Assembly: GCF_039536325.1 (NCBI RefSeq)
Contig: NZ_BAAAYO010000001.1
Location: 124,001 to 188,000 of the forward strand
Direction of reading: 5' to 3'
Length of the DNA stretch: 64,000 nt
From: Paenibacillus_AB hodogayensis
GTDB taxonomy: Bacteria; Bacillota; Bacilli; Paenibacillales; NBRC-103111
Within the stretch, counting starts at the first letter, position 1. The number at the start of each line of letters is the position of its first letter. The notes beneath the pieces are model-generated. The model did no database searches. It saw nothing but the letters and a program-made list of their open reading frames with translations, and was not told where the DNA came from. Shown here in pieces: positions 53,280-62,640 of this stretch. The position numbers and the translations under genes were made by a program.

Positions 53280-54044
53280 CTAATGCATCATCCAGCCGCC
53301 GTCGACGTTGACGGTTTGGCCGGTCGTAAAGTCGCTGTCGGGCGAAGCCAGAAACAAAAACGCGCCGGCCATATCCGCAGGCAGCTGACGCCGCGGTATC
53401 GCCTGCTCCTCCGCGAAGTAGCGCCCGACCGATTCCCGCTCCGCCGGATCGGGCATATCGAGCAGTTCCTGCTCTGTCATGACCGCCCCGGGCGATATGG
53501 CGTTTACCGTAATGCCGTGCTGGCCGACTTCCCGGCTCAACGCGCGGGTAAAGCCGATGACGCCGCCCTTGGAGGCGACGTAATGAGCGAACCCTTTCTG
53601 CCCCCGCCAAAAGGTGACGGACGATACGTTGATGATTTTGCCGTAGCCTTTCGCCCGCATATGCGGAAATACCGCCTTGCTGGTCAAAAAGCACGCCTTC
53701 AGGTTGACGGCCTGAACGCGGTCCCATTCGTCCCCGGTAATCTCGTACCAAGCCTTGCGGGGATAAATGCCGGCGTTATTGACCAGGATATCCACTCCGC
53801 CCCAAGCCCGGCCGATCGTCTCGACCATGGCATTCACCTGCGCCTCGTCGCTCACATCGGCATGAACCGCCATCGCTTCTCCGCCGGCGGACCGGATCGC
53901 GGCTACAGCCGCTTCAGCCCGGTCCGATGGACCGATGTAGTTGACAACCACCTTGGCCCCTTGCTCCGCGAACGCCTGGCATACGGCCAAGCCGATGCCG
54001 GTCGATCCGCCAGTCACGAGAGCGACCTTATGCTGCAATCTCAT
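53280..54044 (-). CDS. SDR oxidoreductase of the sugar-acid cluster
   Basis: A 254-residue classical SDR. VTGGSTGIGLAV is the cofactor motif, NNAGIYPR the NAG motif, and Ser (VSSVT), Tyr and Lys (YVASK) the catalytic set. TGQTVNVDGGW closes it. VVVNYIG after the second strand suggests NADP(H) use. It is the last gene of a minus-strand set with an M81-family protein and an IlvD/Edd dehydratase, so oxidation of an aldonate or ketosugar is a fair guess. It starts 36 bp after the M81 gene. Confidence 0.9.
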   Translation of the reverse strand: MRLQHKVALVTGGSTGIGLAVCQAFAEQGAKVVVNYIGPSDRAEAAVAAIRSAGGEAMAVHADVSDEAQVNAMVETIGRAWGGVDILVNNAGIYPRKAWYEITGDEWDRVQAVNLKACFLTSKAVFPHMRAKGYGKIINVSSVTFWRGQKGFAHYVASKGGVIGFTRALSREVGQHGITVNAISPGAVMTEQELLDMPDPAERESVGRYFAEEQAIPRRQLPADMAGAFLFLASPDSDFTTGQTVNVDGGWMMH

Positions 54045-54080
54045 GCGCGAACAGTCCTTTCCTCATGAAATGCCAAACGT

Positions 54081-55574
54081 TTACTCGTACCGGAAGCCGG
54101 TGTCGAACGGATACATCGGACGGGGGATTTGCCGGTACGTTAAGCTGGCCAGGTTCGCCGTGCTGGCTCCGGGCGTATCCAATATGTAAATATGGCTGCT
54201 CAGCTTCTCGTATTCGGCGCGGAATTGGGCAGCCGATTTCACTAAGACCAGGTCAGCTTCTGTCGGTTCCAGGCCGAAGGTGCGATACATCGCCGGGTCA
54301 CCGGTAAAGGTCGCATGTTCCATCAGCAGCACGGAAAGACCGCCGATCCGCACCACCGCGCAGAGGCCCATGTCCGCTTCCATGTTGGATGCCGTGCCGC
54401 CGCCGAAGCGGAACTTGCCGTGACCGACACGGCCGACGACGCCTTCCACCGTGAGCGGCTGCCCGAACGCACGGCTGACGGAGTGGCCGAGACTTAGCCG
54501 GACCTTGCGGCCCTCCCCCGCTTCCGTGGCGGCCCTTACAGCTTGCGGATCGACCATCGAGAGCAGGCAGCGAATTCGCTCGCCGGCATTCAGCCGCAGC
54601 AGCTCGCCGAGCACGTAATTGCTGTCGCCGGGCGAGCCGGCGCCGGGACTGTCGGCGGAGTCGGAGACGACGACCGGGCCGGTGCGCCCGTCCAAGCCGG
54701 CATCGAGCAGAGCGACAACCTCCTCCACCGTATGCAGGCGGATGCGGAACCGCTCGCGCTTGCTCCACATGAGCGCGGCCAGCCGCGCGGCCTCCGCTTC
54801 GGCTCTGTCCGCATCCTCGTCCATCACCACGACCGAGCAGCCCATCTCGGTGATATCCAGCCAGGGCTGGACGAGAAACAAGGAAGCGACGGATGCGGAG
54901 GAAGCCCGTTCGCCGGTGAGCGCCGCTTCCCACAGCTCCTGCATCGGACCGCGATACGTTTCGTGCGCCTCCGCCGGCACGATCATTGGCACTTTGCGCA
55001 GCTGGATGTGCGGCTTCGTTTCCCCCCGGACGATACGAAACAGCAGTCGGGCCGCCCGCTCTCCGGTTTCCACGAAGTCCATATGCGGGAACGTGCGGTA
55101 TCCGACCAGCCCGTCGACATGGTCGACCAGCTTGCGGGTGACGTTGGCGTGCGAATCGAGTGTGATCACGATCGGCACATCGGGCCCGACATAGCGCCGG
55201 AGCGCTTCGACGATTTCCCCGTCCGCATCGTCGTTGTCTTCCGCGGTCCAGGCGCCATGCAGGGCGAACAGCACGCCGTCGCAGGAGGAGATTCGTTCGA
55301 GCTGCCCGAACAGGATCCGCTTCAACTCGTCCAGCGTCGCCCGCGGGATTTTGCCCGACGAGACCGCGTGTGCGAACACCGTCGGAAGCAGCGTCACTTG
55401 CGCGCCTTCGCGGGCGGCGGCTTGGCGGAATCCGGCCAGCTCGTTCTCCGCTCCACCGTCCTCCAGCAATTGCTCGCCGATCTTGAAATAATACCGCTGG
55501 AAGTCGCCCAGCGCGCTGCCTCCCGAGCTGAACGTATTGCTTTCCTGAATTAGTCCGCCGATCACAATCTTCAT
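54081..55574 (-). CDS. M81-family (MlrC/microcystinase C-like) metallopeptidase-family protein
   Basis: A 497-residue protein. The start KIVIGGLIQESNTFS is the family signature. Candidate metal ligands are Asp and His in ITLDSHANV, and CDGVLFALHGAW precedes them. TGPVVVSDSADSPGAGSPGDS is the conserved C-terminal domain entry. MlrC acts in microcystin degradation, but relatives in soil bacteria sit in catabolic clusters and their substrates are unknown. It lies 13 bp after the IlvD/Edd gene, and the ATG at 55574 follows AAGGGGAG. Confidence 0.9.
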   Translation of the reverse strand: MKIVIGGLIQESNTFSSGGSALGDFQRYYFKIGEQLLEDGGAENELAGFRQAAAREGAQVTLLPTVFAHAVSSGKIPRATLDELKRILFGQLERISSCDGVLFALHGAWTAEDNDDADGEIVEALRRYVGPDVPIVITLDSHANVTRKLVDHVDGLVGYRTFPHMDFVETGERAARLLFRIVRGETKPHIQLRKVPMIVPAEAHETYRGPMQELWEAALTGERASSASVASLFLVQPWLDITEMGCSVVVMDEDADRAEAEAARLAALMWSKRERFRIRLHTVEEVVALLDAGLDGRTGPVVVSDSADSPGAGSPGDSNYVLGELLRLNAGERIRCLLSMVDPQAVRAATEAGEGRKVRLSLGHSVSRAFGQPLTVEGVVGRVGHGKFRFGGGTASNMEADMGLCAVVRIGGLSVLLMEHATFTGDPAMYRTFGLEPTEADLVLVKSAAQFRAEYEKLSSHIYILDTPGASTANLASLTYRQIPRPMYPFDTGFRYE

Positions 55575-55587
55575 CCCGAATCTCCCC

Positions 55588-57324
55588 TTATTCCTGAGTA
55601 GAAGCGCCTTCCAGCGCGGGTCTGGCCAGCCTCGTATACTGCCCGAGCGCGCCCTTGTGCCGGATCGGCGGACGTTTCCATTCCGCTTTACGTTTCTCCA
55701 GCGCAAGCGCGATCTCCTGCTCGTCGCCCGCCTTTCCGTCTATGCCGACGATATCCAGCCGGCGGGCGGGAATATCGATCCGGATCGTATCGCCGGTCCG
55801 CAGGAAAGCGATCGGGCCGCCGTCCAGCGCCTCCGGCCCCATATAGCCGATGCACGGACCGCGCGTTGCGCCGGAGAACCGGCCGTCGGTCACAAGCGCC
55901 GTCGTCTTCGACAGCACCGGATCGGAGGCGATCAACTCCGACATGTAGAACATCTCCGGCATCCCGGTTGCCCGAGGTCCCTGGTAGCGGATAACGATGA
56001 CGTCGCCCGGGCTGAATTCGCCGTTCAGGAAAGCGTCCACGGCCGTCCGCTCGCTGTCGTACACCTTGGCCGGACCTTCGTGCACCCGCATATCCGCCAC
56101 GACCGCGGACTGCTTGATCGTTGCCCCTTGCGGAGCGAGATTCCCTTTCAGCAGCGCCATCGATCCTTCCGTCTTGAGCGGCTTATGCAGCGGATAGATG
56201 ACATCGCGCTTGTTGAGCTTGTAATTGGCCAGAAACATCTCGGCATAATTGGGCATTTCGCTGCGCCCGAACTGCTCCAGGTTGTCGCCGACCGTACGGC
56301 CGGTGACCGTCAGGCAGTCGAGGTGCAGCTTATCCTTCAGCTCCTTCATGACCGTCGGCACGCCGCCCGCATACCAAAACAGCTCGGTCGGGTATTTGCC
56401 GGCGGTTTTCGTGTCGACGAGCACAGGAACGGTACGGTGAATCTCGTCGAACCTATCCGCGCTGAGGGCGATCCCGGCTTCGCGCGCAATGGCGATCAGA
56501 TGCATAACCGCATTCAGCGATCCGCCGATTGCCGAATGGATCATAATCGCATTCTCGAACGCCTCGCGGGTCAGAATGCGCGAAGGGGTTACCCCGGCGC
56601 TGTGCAGCTCCATCACCTGCTGCCCGGCCGCTCGGGCCATCCGCCGAATCTCGGCGTTCGTCGCCGGAATCAGCGCCGACCAGGGCAGCGCCAGACCGAG
56701 CGCCTCCGCCATAACCTGCATCGTTGCCGCCGTCCCCATATATTGACAGGCGCCGCAGGTCGGACAGCACGCCCGCTGGAACGCCAGAAACTGCTCCTTG
56801 GTCATGTTCTGTTCCTTCACTTCGACGCTCATATGCCACAGCTCTTCGTTCGATTTCATGCACGGGCCCGCTCCCATGGCGCCGCCCGGTATGTGAATCG
56901 CCGGAATGTCGAGCCGCGCGATGGCCATCAGGTGGGCCGGCACCGCCTTGTCCCCGGCGGAGCTGAGCACCATCGCGTCGAAGGGCGTCGCCTTGGCGTG
57001 AATCTCCACCATCGAGGCGATAAAATCCCGCGAAGCGAGCGAGTAATTCATTCCTTCGTGCGCCTGGGCAATGCCGTCGCATATATCGGTCGTCGTATAG
57101 GCCGCCGGCTTGCCTCCCTGCTGGAGAACGCCTTTCTCCGCCTCTGCGGCAAGCTCGTGCAGATGATACGAGCTGGGGTGGCTGGAGCCGGCCGTAGTCT
57201 CGACCAGCACCTGAACTTTATCCAAATCCGCAACCGTCCAATCCATCGACATGCGGAGCGCGTCGCCTTCAAAACTCATGCTTCGCACCTGTTGGCTGCG
57301 AATTCCGTTGTTCGTTGTACTCAC
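55588..57324 (-). CDS. IlvD/Edd-family dehydratase, probable sugar-acid dehydratase
   Basis: A 578-residue Fe-S dehydratase. CDGIAQAHEGMNYSLASRD, PGGAMGAGPCMKSNE and CCPTCGACQYMGTAATMQ hold the cluster Cys residues, and DGRFSGATRGPCIGYMGPEA is the C-terminal signature. IlvD acts in branched amino acid synthesis, while close relatives dehydrate pentonates and hexonates. The neighbours (SDR, M81 protein, divergent GntR regulator) and absence of ilv genes favour the sugar-acid branch. The start is GTG (57324) after GGGAGAGGGG. It is the first gene of the operon. Confidence 0.88.
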   Translation of the reverse strand: MSTTNNGIRSQQVRSMSFEGDALRMSMDWTVADLDKVQVLVETTAGSSHPSSYHLHELAAEAEKGVLQQGGKPAAYTTTDICDGIAQAHEGMNYSLASRDFIASMVEIHAKATPFDAMVLSSAGDKAVPAHLMAIARLDIPAIHIPGGAMGAGPCMKSNEELWHMSVEVKEQNMTKEQFLAFQRACCPTCGACQYMGTAATMQVMAEALGLALPWSALIPATNAEIRRMARAAGQQVMELHSAGVTPSRILTREAFENAIMIHSAIGGSLNAVMHLIAIAREAGIALSADRFDEIHRTVPVLVDTKTAGKYPTELFWYAGGVPTVMKELKDKLHLDCLTVTGRTVGDNLEQFGRSEMPNYAEMFLANYKLNKRDVIYPLHKPLKTEGSMALLKGNLAPQGATIKQSAVVADMRVHEGPAKVYDSERTAVDAFLNGEFSPGDVIVIRYQGPRATGMPEMFYMSELIASDPVLSKTTALVTDGRFSGATRGPCIGYMGPEALDGGPIAFLRTGDTIRIDIPARRLDIVGIDGKAGDEQEIALALEKRKAEWKRPPIRHKGALGQYTRLARPALEGASTQE

Positions 57325-57368
57325 TCTCGTTCCCCTCTCCCGTCGTGACCGAACCGTTTGACACCTTT

Positions 57369-57396
57369 AGTATAATTCATAATGTAACAATGTCAA
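57369..57396 (-). promoter_or_regulatory. Promoter of the IlvD/Edd operon with possible GntR site
   Basis: -35 TTGACA (57391-57396) and -10 TATACT (57369-57374) with a 16-bp spacer on the minus strand. AACAAT occurs twice, 9 bp apart, at 57386-57400 across the -35, a possible binding site for the divergent GntR-type regulator. Confidence 0.65.
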
Positions 57397-57559
57397 CAAT
57401 ATTTCATTCAAACTAAACGAGAGCTTCTGAACGGTGTTGCACCGCAATTGCCTCAGACGTGGCGGGGCCGTGTACACCCCTGTCCGAATGTTTACAATGC
57501 TTCTTTTTTCCTTTAAACTGGAGTAATACGAACTTATGATTGAAGGAAGTGCGCCACGC

Positions 57560-58219
57560 ATGTCCCAGTTTCGTTTCGACGAGCAAAAAGCGACTTCCCT
57601 GCGGCATAAAATTACTGACGAGATACGCAGGGCGATTTTCCAAGGCAAACTGAATCCGGGTGACCGGCTCCGCGAGGTGGAGATTGCCAATCAGATGGGC
57701 GTCAGCCGCGGTCCGGTCCGCGAAGCGATCCGCATGCTCGAGCAGGAAGGACTGCTCGTCTCGCTTCCCTATAAAGAAACGACGGTTGCCGACATTACGG
57801 GCGAAGAGGTGCGCGACGTACTGAACCCGATCCGGCTCATTATCGAGACGTTCGCCATCCGCAAGGCGCTGCCGAATATCGGGGAGCACGAGCTGGAGCG
57901 CTTGTCCTCGTTCGTGCTGGACATGAGGAACGGAGCCGCGCAAGGCAATCTGAACCAGATCGTCGAGAGCGATCTGGCGTTTCATGAATATGTGATCGGC
58001 TTGGCGGATATGCCCGGGCTGCTCGGTACGTGGACGTCGATCTACAACCGGATTCATTTGCATTTTACGGTTCAGGGGCGAGCCTACGAAGACTTGAACG
58101 ACCTGTGGAAAGAGCACGACAAACTGCTCGACGTCATCCGCGAGGGGGACCCGGAGCGAATTGCCTCCGCCTGGTCGGAGCATGTGGGAACGTACCGAAA
58201 CCGGGGAGAAGGAGCCTGA
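57560..58219 (+). CDS. GntR-family regulator, FCD (FadR) subfamily
   Basis: A 219-residue repressor-type protein. The winged helix is about residues 10-75 (EIRRAIFQGKLNPGDRLREVEIANQMGVSRGPVREAIRMLEQEGLL). The FCD ligand-binding domain follows, with the metal or acid-binding His and Asp residues (ESDLAFHEYVIGLA, and the paired His in WKEHDKLLD and WSEHV). FCD regulators commonly sense sugar acids and control divergent dehydratase genes, which is the arrangement here. The start at 57560 aligns best with the family; an ATG 24 bp upstream is also possible. Confidence 0.9.
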   Translation: MSQFRFDEQKATSLRHKITDEIRRAIFQGKLNPGDRLREVEIANQMGVSRGPVREAIRMLEQEGLLVSLPYKETTVADITGEEVRDVLNPIRLIIETFAIRKALPNIGEHELERLSSFVLDMRNGAAQGNLNQIVESDLAFHEYVIGLADMPGLLGTWTSIYNRIHLHFTVQGRAYEDLNDLWKEHDKLLDVIREGDPERIASAWSEHVGTYRNRGEGA

Positions 58220-58307
58220 CTCAACTCCGGAGCCTTCCTGCACCAATATCGTTTTTAAAAGATGCTGCAGTCTCTAACCTCACATACGAACAGACGGAGG
58301 GATTCAC

Positions 58308-59480
58308 GTGTCATTCGATTTCGACCGCCGCATCGACCGGCGGCAAACGCATTCCTACAAATGGGATCAGAGCGAGAAGCTGTTCGGAGATAAAGACCTT
58401 TTGCCTTTATGGGTAGCCGATATGGATTTCCAGGCCCCCTCCGCCGTGCGCGAAGCTATCGAGAAAAGGGCCGCTCTCGGCGTATACGGGTATTCCTTCC
58501 GCGAGGACAGCTATACGGAAGCGATCGTGCAATGGTTCCGGCAAAGACACGACTGGACGATCGATCCGAAATGGATCACGGACCTGCCGAGCGTCGTCAC
58601 CTCGCTCAGTCTCGCCGTCGAGCAGTTCAGCGAGCCGGGCGGCGAAGTCGTGCTGCAATCGCCGGTCTACTATCCGTTCTACCATGTCATACGCAACAAC
58701 GACCGGAAAGTCGCCGATAATCCGCTTGTCTTCCGCAACGGCAGGCTCGAAATGGACTACGAGCAATTGGAATCGCTGTTCAAGGGCGGCGCGAAGCTGC
58801 TTCTGCTGTGCAGTCCGCACAACCCCGGCGGACGGGTATGGAGCCGCGAGGAGCTGCTGCGGCTGGGCGAGCTGTGTCTGGCCTACGGCGTAACGGTCGT
58901 TTCCGACGAAATTCACGCCGATCTGGTGCTGCCCGGACACAAGCACGTGCCGTTTGCCTCGCTTTCCCCGGAGATCGCAGACATTACCGTCACATGCCTG
59001 GCCGCGACCAAGACGTTTAACTTGCCGGGGCTGCATACGTCGTTTACCGTCGTCTCCAATCCGGAGCTGAAGCGCAAGCTGGACAACCGGATTAACACGC
59101 TCAGCCTGCATATGGCGCAGCATTTTGCCCAGGATGCAGTGGAAGCGGCATACCGCGAGGGCGGAGAATGGCTCGATGCGCTGCTCGCCTACGTGTCGGC
59201 CAATATCGATTACGCCATCGACTATTTGGCCGAGCATTTGCCCGAGGCGAAGCCGCTCCGGCCGGAAGGCACGTACCTGTTGTGGGTCGACTGCCGCGGC
59301 CTGGGGCTCGACGTCGAAGGGCTGAAGGACCTGATGTACCGCAAAGCAAAGGTCGTTTTCAATGAAGGCTCGACGTTCGGCAGCGCCGGCGCCGGTTGGC
59401 TCCGCATCAATCTGGCGTGCCCGCGCTCCATCGTGGAAGAAGCGCTGGAATCGTTTTGCCGGGCGGCCCGGGAGCGTTAA
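58308..59480 (+). CDS. PatB/MalY-type PLP lyase (cystathionine beta-lyase-like)
   Basis: A 390-residue fold-type I PLP enzyme. LPLWVADMDFQAP and YGYS open the family pattern, LLCSPHNPGGRVW binds PLP, VVSDEIHADLV holds the PLP-nitrogen Asp, and the Schiff-base Lys is in CLAATKTFNLPGLHTS. LRINLACP near the end supplies the carboxylate-binding Arg. These enzymes cleave C-S bonds of cystathionine or cysteine conjugates. The start is GTG (58308) after CGGAGGGATTCAC. It lies 88 bp after the GntR gene on the same strand and ends at a terminator. Confidence 0.92.
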   Translation: MSFDFDRRIDRRQTHSYKWDQSEKLFGDKDLLPLWVADMDFQAPSAVREAIEKRAALGVYGYSFREDSYTEAIVQWFRQRHDWTIDPKWITDLPSVVTSLSLAVEQFSEPGGEVVLQSPVYYPFYHVIRNNDRKVADNPLVFRNGRLEMDYEQLESLFKGGAKLLLLCSPHNPGGRVWSREELLRLGELCLAYGVTVVSDEIHADLVLPGHKHVPFASLSPEIADITVTCLAATKTFNLPGLHTSFTVVSNPELKRKLDNRINTLSLHMAQHFAQDAVEAAYREGGEWLDALLAYVSANIDYAIDYLAEHLPEAKPLRPEGTYLLWVDCRGLGLDVEGLKDLMYRKAKVVFNEGSTFGSAGAGWLRINLACPRSIVEEALESFCRAARER

Positions 59481-59502
59481 GCCGGACGAAGAAAACGAAT
59501 TT

Positions 59503-59556
59503 CACGCAAAAAAACCTCCAACACCCACTTTTGCGGCCCGTTTGGAGGTTTTTTCC
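59503..59556. terminator. Bidirectional terminator after the PLP lyase
   Basis: AAAACCTCCAA and TTTGGAGGTTTTTT are nearly perfect arms around a 19-nt loop. It also lies after the convergent AraC gene. Confidence 0.8.
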
Positions 59557-59589
59557 TTCCCGTTTGCATGGCTTGAAGCCGGCATTGCT

Positions 59590-60414
59590 TTAATCGTCGC
59601 CTAAACCGTGCGGTACTTTTTGAAGTCGGTGCTCCTCCGGCGTCTTTCCGATGATCGCCTTGAAATCTTTGATGAAATGAGCCTGGTCGTAATACCCCAT
59701 ATCCATGGACAGCTTGACCCAGTCGGGTTGTTCGCCGCGTTCGGCTTGCTCGGCCGCCTCATGCAGGCGATAACGCTGGATGACCCATTTGGGACTTATC
59801 CCCACGTACCGGCTGAACAGACGCTGGAGCGTCCGCTTGCCGATACTGAAACGATCCGCGAGATCGTCGACTTTCGCAATATGACGGTCGTTCTCGATCG
59901 TCCGCACAATTCGGCTCGCCTCTTCGACCCCTTCGTCCCGTTCCGGCATGCGGGCGCGAAAAAACTGTTCGGCCAGCCGAATCATCCCCTCGTCGTCCGG
60001 CTGCGCGAGAACGGCCGTCTCCAGCGCATTCGCCTCCTGGCCGAACGCCTCTTCCAAGCTGACGGATTTTCCAGCGAGTCCAGCGATGTCCTGCTTCCAG
60101 AACGGATAAAAGCCGCCCGGCTGGAATTTGATCCCGAGCACCCGGCCCTCGCCCTGCACGATACGGGTTTCGCTCGTTCGGTTCACTCCGTATATCCGCG
60201 TATTGCCGCACTCGAACACCATATTGACGTTCGGGTGGGAAAGCACGATTTGTCTGTAGGGCGGTTTCCCCCGCAAGTCCCAGCGGACGACCCAGAAGCG
60301 CTTAATCAGCCAATCGAGGTCCGGCGAAGGCATGTACCGGGCAAGCGAAAATTGCCCTGCCGTCCGATCGCTGTTCAAAATGCCTTTGCCGCCCGCTCCC
60401 TCAGACGTTCTCAT
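59590..60414 (-). CDS. AraC-family regulator with N-terminal DUF6597-like domain
   Basis: A 274-residue regulator. The N-terminal domain (SLARYMPSPDLDWLIKRFWVVRWDLRG, and LGIKFQPGGFYPFW) is the domain found in many AraC proteins of Firmicutes and Actinobacteria. The C-terminal pair of helix-turn-helix units is about 175-270 (VDDLADRFSIGKRTLQRLFSRYVGISPK, and KLSMDMGYYDQAHFIKDFKAIIGKTPEEH). The ATG at 60414 follows GGGAGGAATC. It is divergent from the VOC protein gene, which it probably controls. Confidence 0.9.
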   Translation of the reverse strand: MRTSEGAGGKGILNSDRTAGQFSLARYMPSPDLDWLIKRFWVVRWDLRGKPPYRQIVLSHPNVNMVFECGNTRIYGVNRTSETRIVQGEGRVLGIKFQPGGFYPFWKQDIAGLAGKSVSLEEAFGQEANALETAVLAQPDDEGMIRLAEQFFRARMPERDEGVEEASRIVRTIENDRHIAKVDDLADRFSIGKRTLQRLFSRYVGISPKWVIQRYRLHEAAEQAERGEQPDWVKLSMDMGYYDQAHFIKDFKAIIGKTPEEHRLQKVPHGLGDD

Positions 60415-60599
60415 TATGATTCCTCCCTTGGCGCCTGTCGCATTTTCCCGATACTTCTTGCTGTTTGTCCTATTATAAGGGTAGCAATACCGCAATCCCA
60501 TTGCAATGGAAAATGATTCGACAAAAGCTTTATTGAGCATTCCCCCGGATGCGACTATACTTGTGATGACAGACAAGCCATCATTAGGGAGTGATTCGA

Positions 60600-61013
60600 T
60601 TGGATAACAATGAAAAGCTTGGAGGCGGCGGGTTTCATCATGTCGCCATTCGCGTATTCGATTTTGAAGCGACGCTTCGCTTCTATACGGAATTGCTCGG
60701 GTTTCGCGTGAAAACCCGTTGGGGCGAAGGCAACGGCCGGGCAGCGCTGCTTGACACCGGCGACGGCAACTACTTGGAGGTGTTTGCCGGCGGCCTGGAA
60801 GGACCGAAGCCGGAAGGCGCCTTTCTGCATGTGGCGCTGCGTTCCGATCGCGTCGATGAGGTGACCGAGCAGGTTCGGGCGGCTGGCTTCGAAGTGACGG
60901 TCGAGCCGAAAACCGCCCAGCTCGGCGACTACACGGTCCGGCTTTCCTTCTTCAAAGGGCCGGATGGCGAACTGATCGAATTGTTCCAGACGATCGGCGA
61001 AAACCAGCTGTAA
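60600..61013 (+). CDS. VOC (glyoxalase/bleomycin resistance) family protein
   Basis: A 137-residue protein with the paired beta-alpha-beta-beta-beta fold of the vicinal oxygen chelate superfamily: GGGFHHVAIRVFDFEATLRFYTELLGF, then LEVFAGG, AFLHVALRSDRVDEVTEQVRAAGF, and KGPDGELIELFQ. His and Glu residues at the usual metal positions are present. The start is TTG at 60600 after AGGGAGTG, or GTG at 60591. Small VOC proteins have many functions, so no substrate is given. Confidence 0.85.
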   Translation: MDNNEKLGGGGFHHVAIRVFDFEATLRFYTELLGFRVKTRWGEGNGRAALLDTGDGNYLEVFAGGLEGPKPEGAFLHVALRSDRVDEVTEQVRAAGFEVTVEPKTAQLGDYTVRLSFFKGPDGELIELFQTIGENQL

Positions 61014-61090
61014 AGCATACGCCATACAGCTTCATGCCGCTATCTGGCCGCAGCCTATTAGCAACAAGAAAAAAGCCGTCCTCGGCTTGC

Positions 61091-61139
61091 AAAAAGACCG
61101 TTAAAGGCCGTTTTCACCGGCCAATAACGGTCTTTTTCC
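61091..61139 (+). terminator. Terminator after the VOC gene
   Basis: AAAAAGACCGTTA and TAACGGTCTTTTT form a 13-bp stem enclosing a nested hairpin GGCCG/CGGCC, followed by CC. Confidence 0.85.
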
Positions 61140-61239
61140 TTTCGACTATCGCCAGTCGCTGGCGAAGTCCGGGCTCTTTTGTTCGTGCGCTCTACCGACA
61201 CGGTACGGAGAAATGACGGCTTCCTAACACGATGATGTA

Positions 61240-62568
61240 CTAGCGAAGCGTCGCCTTCTCCACGTCTCCTTCGACAAACTGGCCGCCGGCTTGCAGCACA
61301 TAGCGGATTTGCGCGGCGGGAACGTCGCGGACGTCGTCGGCCTTCGCCCATACCGCCAAAGCCGCCGCCGTTCCGGCCGCCTCGCCGATCGCGCTGACGC
61401 CGGACATGACGCGGTACGAGCTGTGCGCTTCATGCGTCCCGCTGATACAGCGCGAGCTGAGCAGCAGGTTGCTCCAGCCTTTGGCGATCAGCGAGCGGTA
61501 CGGAATATGGTAATAGCCGGATCCGCCGATCTTCACCAGCATTGCCCCGCCTCCCAGCGGATCGTGAATGTCGATGCTGTAGGCGCAGGCGGCGACCATA
61601 TCGTCGAAGGCGCGGCCCGAGAGGCAATCGTCGGCGGTCAGCACGTAGTCGCCGACGATCCGCCGTCCTTCGCGCACGCCCAGCTTCGGCGCGATGTATT
61701 CGACCTCCGCCGCCGCGAAGGCCGGATGGCGCTTGATCGCCGAAGCCAGCTGCTGCGCCTGCTCGACGCCCTCTTTCATGCCGGCGGCTACCGAAGCCGC
61801 GTTCGTCGGGTCCACATCGGTCACCGCCGTAGAGTTGAACAAGATGCCTTTCCCGTCCGGGTAAGGGAAGCACAGCACGCTCGGCCGGGAATTTCGCGTT
61901 CCTCCCTCTTCCTTCAGTTGCTTGTAATAGGTCGTAAGCTCCTCGCGCAGCGAACGGATTCCGCTCCACGTCGTCACGTCCGGCTTATGCAGCAGGGCCG
62001 GATCGAAGCCGATCATTTTGAACGTCACGGTGGCCGTCTGCATTTTGCCGTCCCCTTCGCGGCCCAGCTCAAACTCCGCGCCGGCCAAAGCGCTCAGGTT
62101 GCCGTCGGCGGTCGCATCCAGAAACACGCTTCCGTCCGCCTCATACGTTTCTCCACCGTTCGTCTCCACCCGCACCGATACGATCCGCCCAGACTCGGCA
62201 GCGACACCCGTCACGCGGCTCCCGGTCCGCACCGCAATGCGCGGCTCCTTGCGGAGCAAGTCGGCATAAGCGTCCTTCAACTGCTTCTCGTCGTAAGTCG
62301 GCACCGTTTCGTCCGCCTCGAACAGCCCTTTGCTTTCCGTATAAGCTTGCGGAAACAATTCGCGGTGAATGCCGTTGTTGATCGGCCGGCCGTTCTTGTC
62401 CCGGAATGAACAAATGAGTGACACCGCCGAATGAACGCCCGTCCCGCCGATTTCCTCCATTTCCTCGAGCAGCAGCACGCTGCGTCGCAGCCGGGCCGCG
62501 GCGAGAGCGGCGCATATCCCGCCGACCCCCGCCCCGACGATGACGATATCGTACGATTGCTTATGCAT
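61240..62568 (-). CDS. FAD-dependent oxidoreductase
   Basis: A 442-residue flavoprotein. The N-terminus DIVIVGAGVGGICAALAAARL is the dinucleotide-binding GxGxxG motif for FAD, and LLLEEMEEIGGTG the second part. SVFLDATADGNLSALAG and CISGTHEAHSSYRVMSGVSAIGEAAGTAAALAVW are the family FAD_oxidored blocks. These proteins appear in sugar and polysaccharide catabolic regions. The ATG at 62568 follows GAGAGGATCG. It is divergent from an AraC regulator with a shared upstream region. Confidence 0.9.
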   Translation of the reverse strand: MHKQSYDIVIVGAGVGGICAALAAARLRRSVLLLEEMEEIGGTGVHSAVSLICSFRDKNGRPINNGIHRELFPQAYTESKGLFEADETVPTYDEKQLKDAYADLLRKEPRIAVRTGSRVTGVAAESGRIVSVRVETNGGETYEADGSVFLDATADGNLSALAGAEFELGREGDGKMQTATVTFKMIGFDPALLHKPDVTTWSGIRSLREELTTYYKQLKEEGGTRNSRPSVLCFPYPDGKGILFNSTAVTDVDPTNAASVAAGMKEGVEQAQQLASAIKRHPAFAAAEVEYIAPKLGVREGRRIVGDYVLTADDCLSGRAFDDMVAACAYSIDIHDPLGGGAMLVKIGGSGYYHIPYRSLIAKGWSNLLLSSRCISGTHEAHSSYRVMSGVSAIGEAAGTAAALAVWAKADDVRDVPAAQIRYVLQAGGQFVEGDVEKATLR

Positions 62569-62611
62569 AGCCACGATCCTCTCTAATTCCGCTTCTATAT
62601 ATTTTTACAGT

Positions 62612-62640
62612 TTTTCGCAAGCGCTTTCCTTCTGTATAAT
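62612..62640 (+). promoter_or_regulatory. Promoter of the AraC gene with a cre-like site
   Basis: -10 TATAAT (62635-62640) with -35 TTTTCG (62612-62617) 17 bp upstream. TCGCAAGCGCTTTCC (62615-62629) keeps the core of the catabolite responsive element (WTGNAANCGNWWNCW), differing at two positions. It lies across the spacer, suggesting CcpA repression. It is inferred from sequence similarity. Confidence 0.55.

Noticed and set aside
57325..57420. T-box leader before the IlvD/Edd gene, as for branched amino acid genes
   Set aside because: The leader between promoter and start is only about 40-50 bp, too short, with no T-box sequence.
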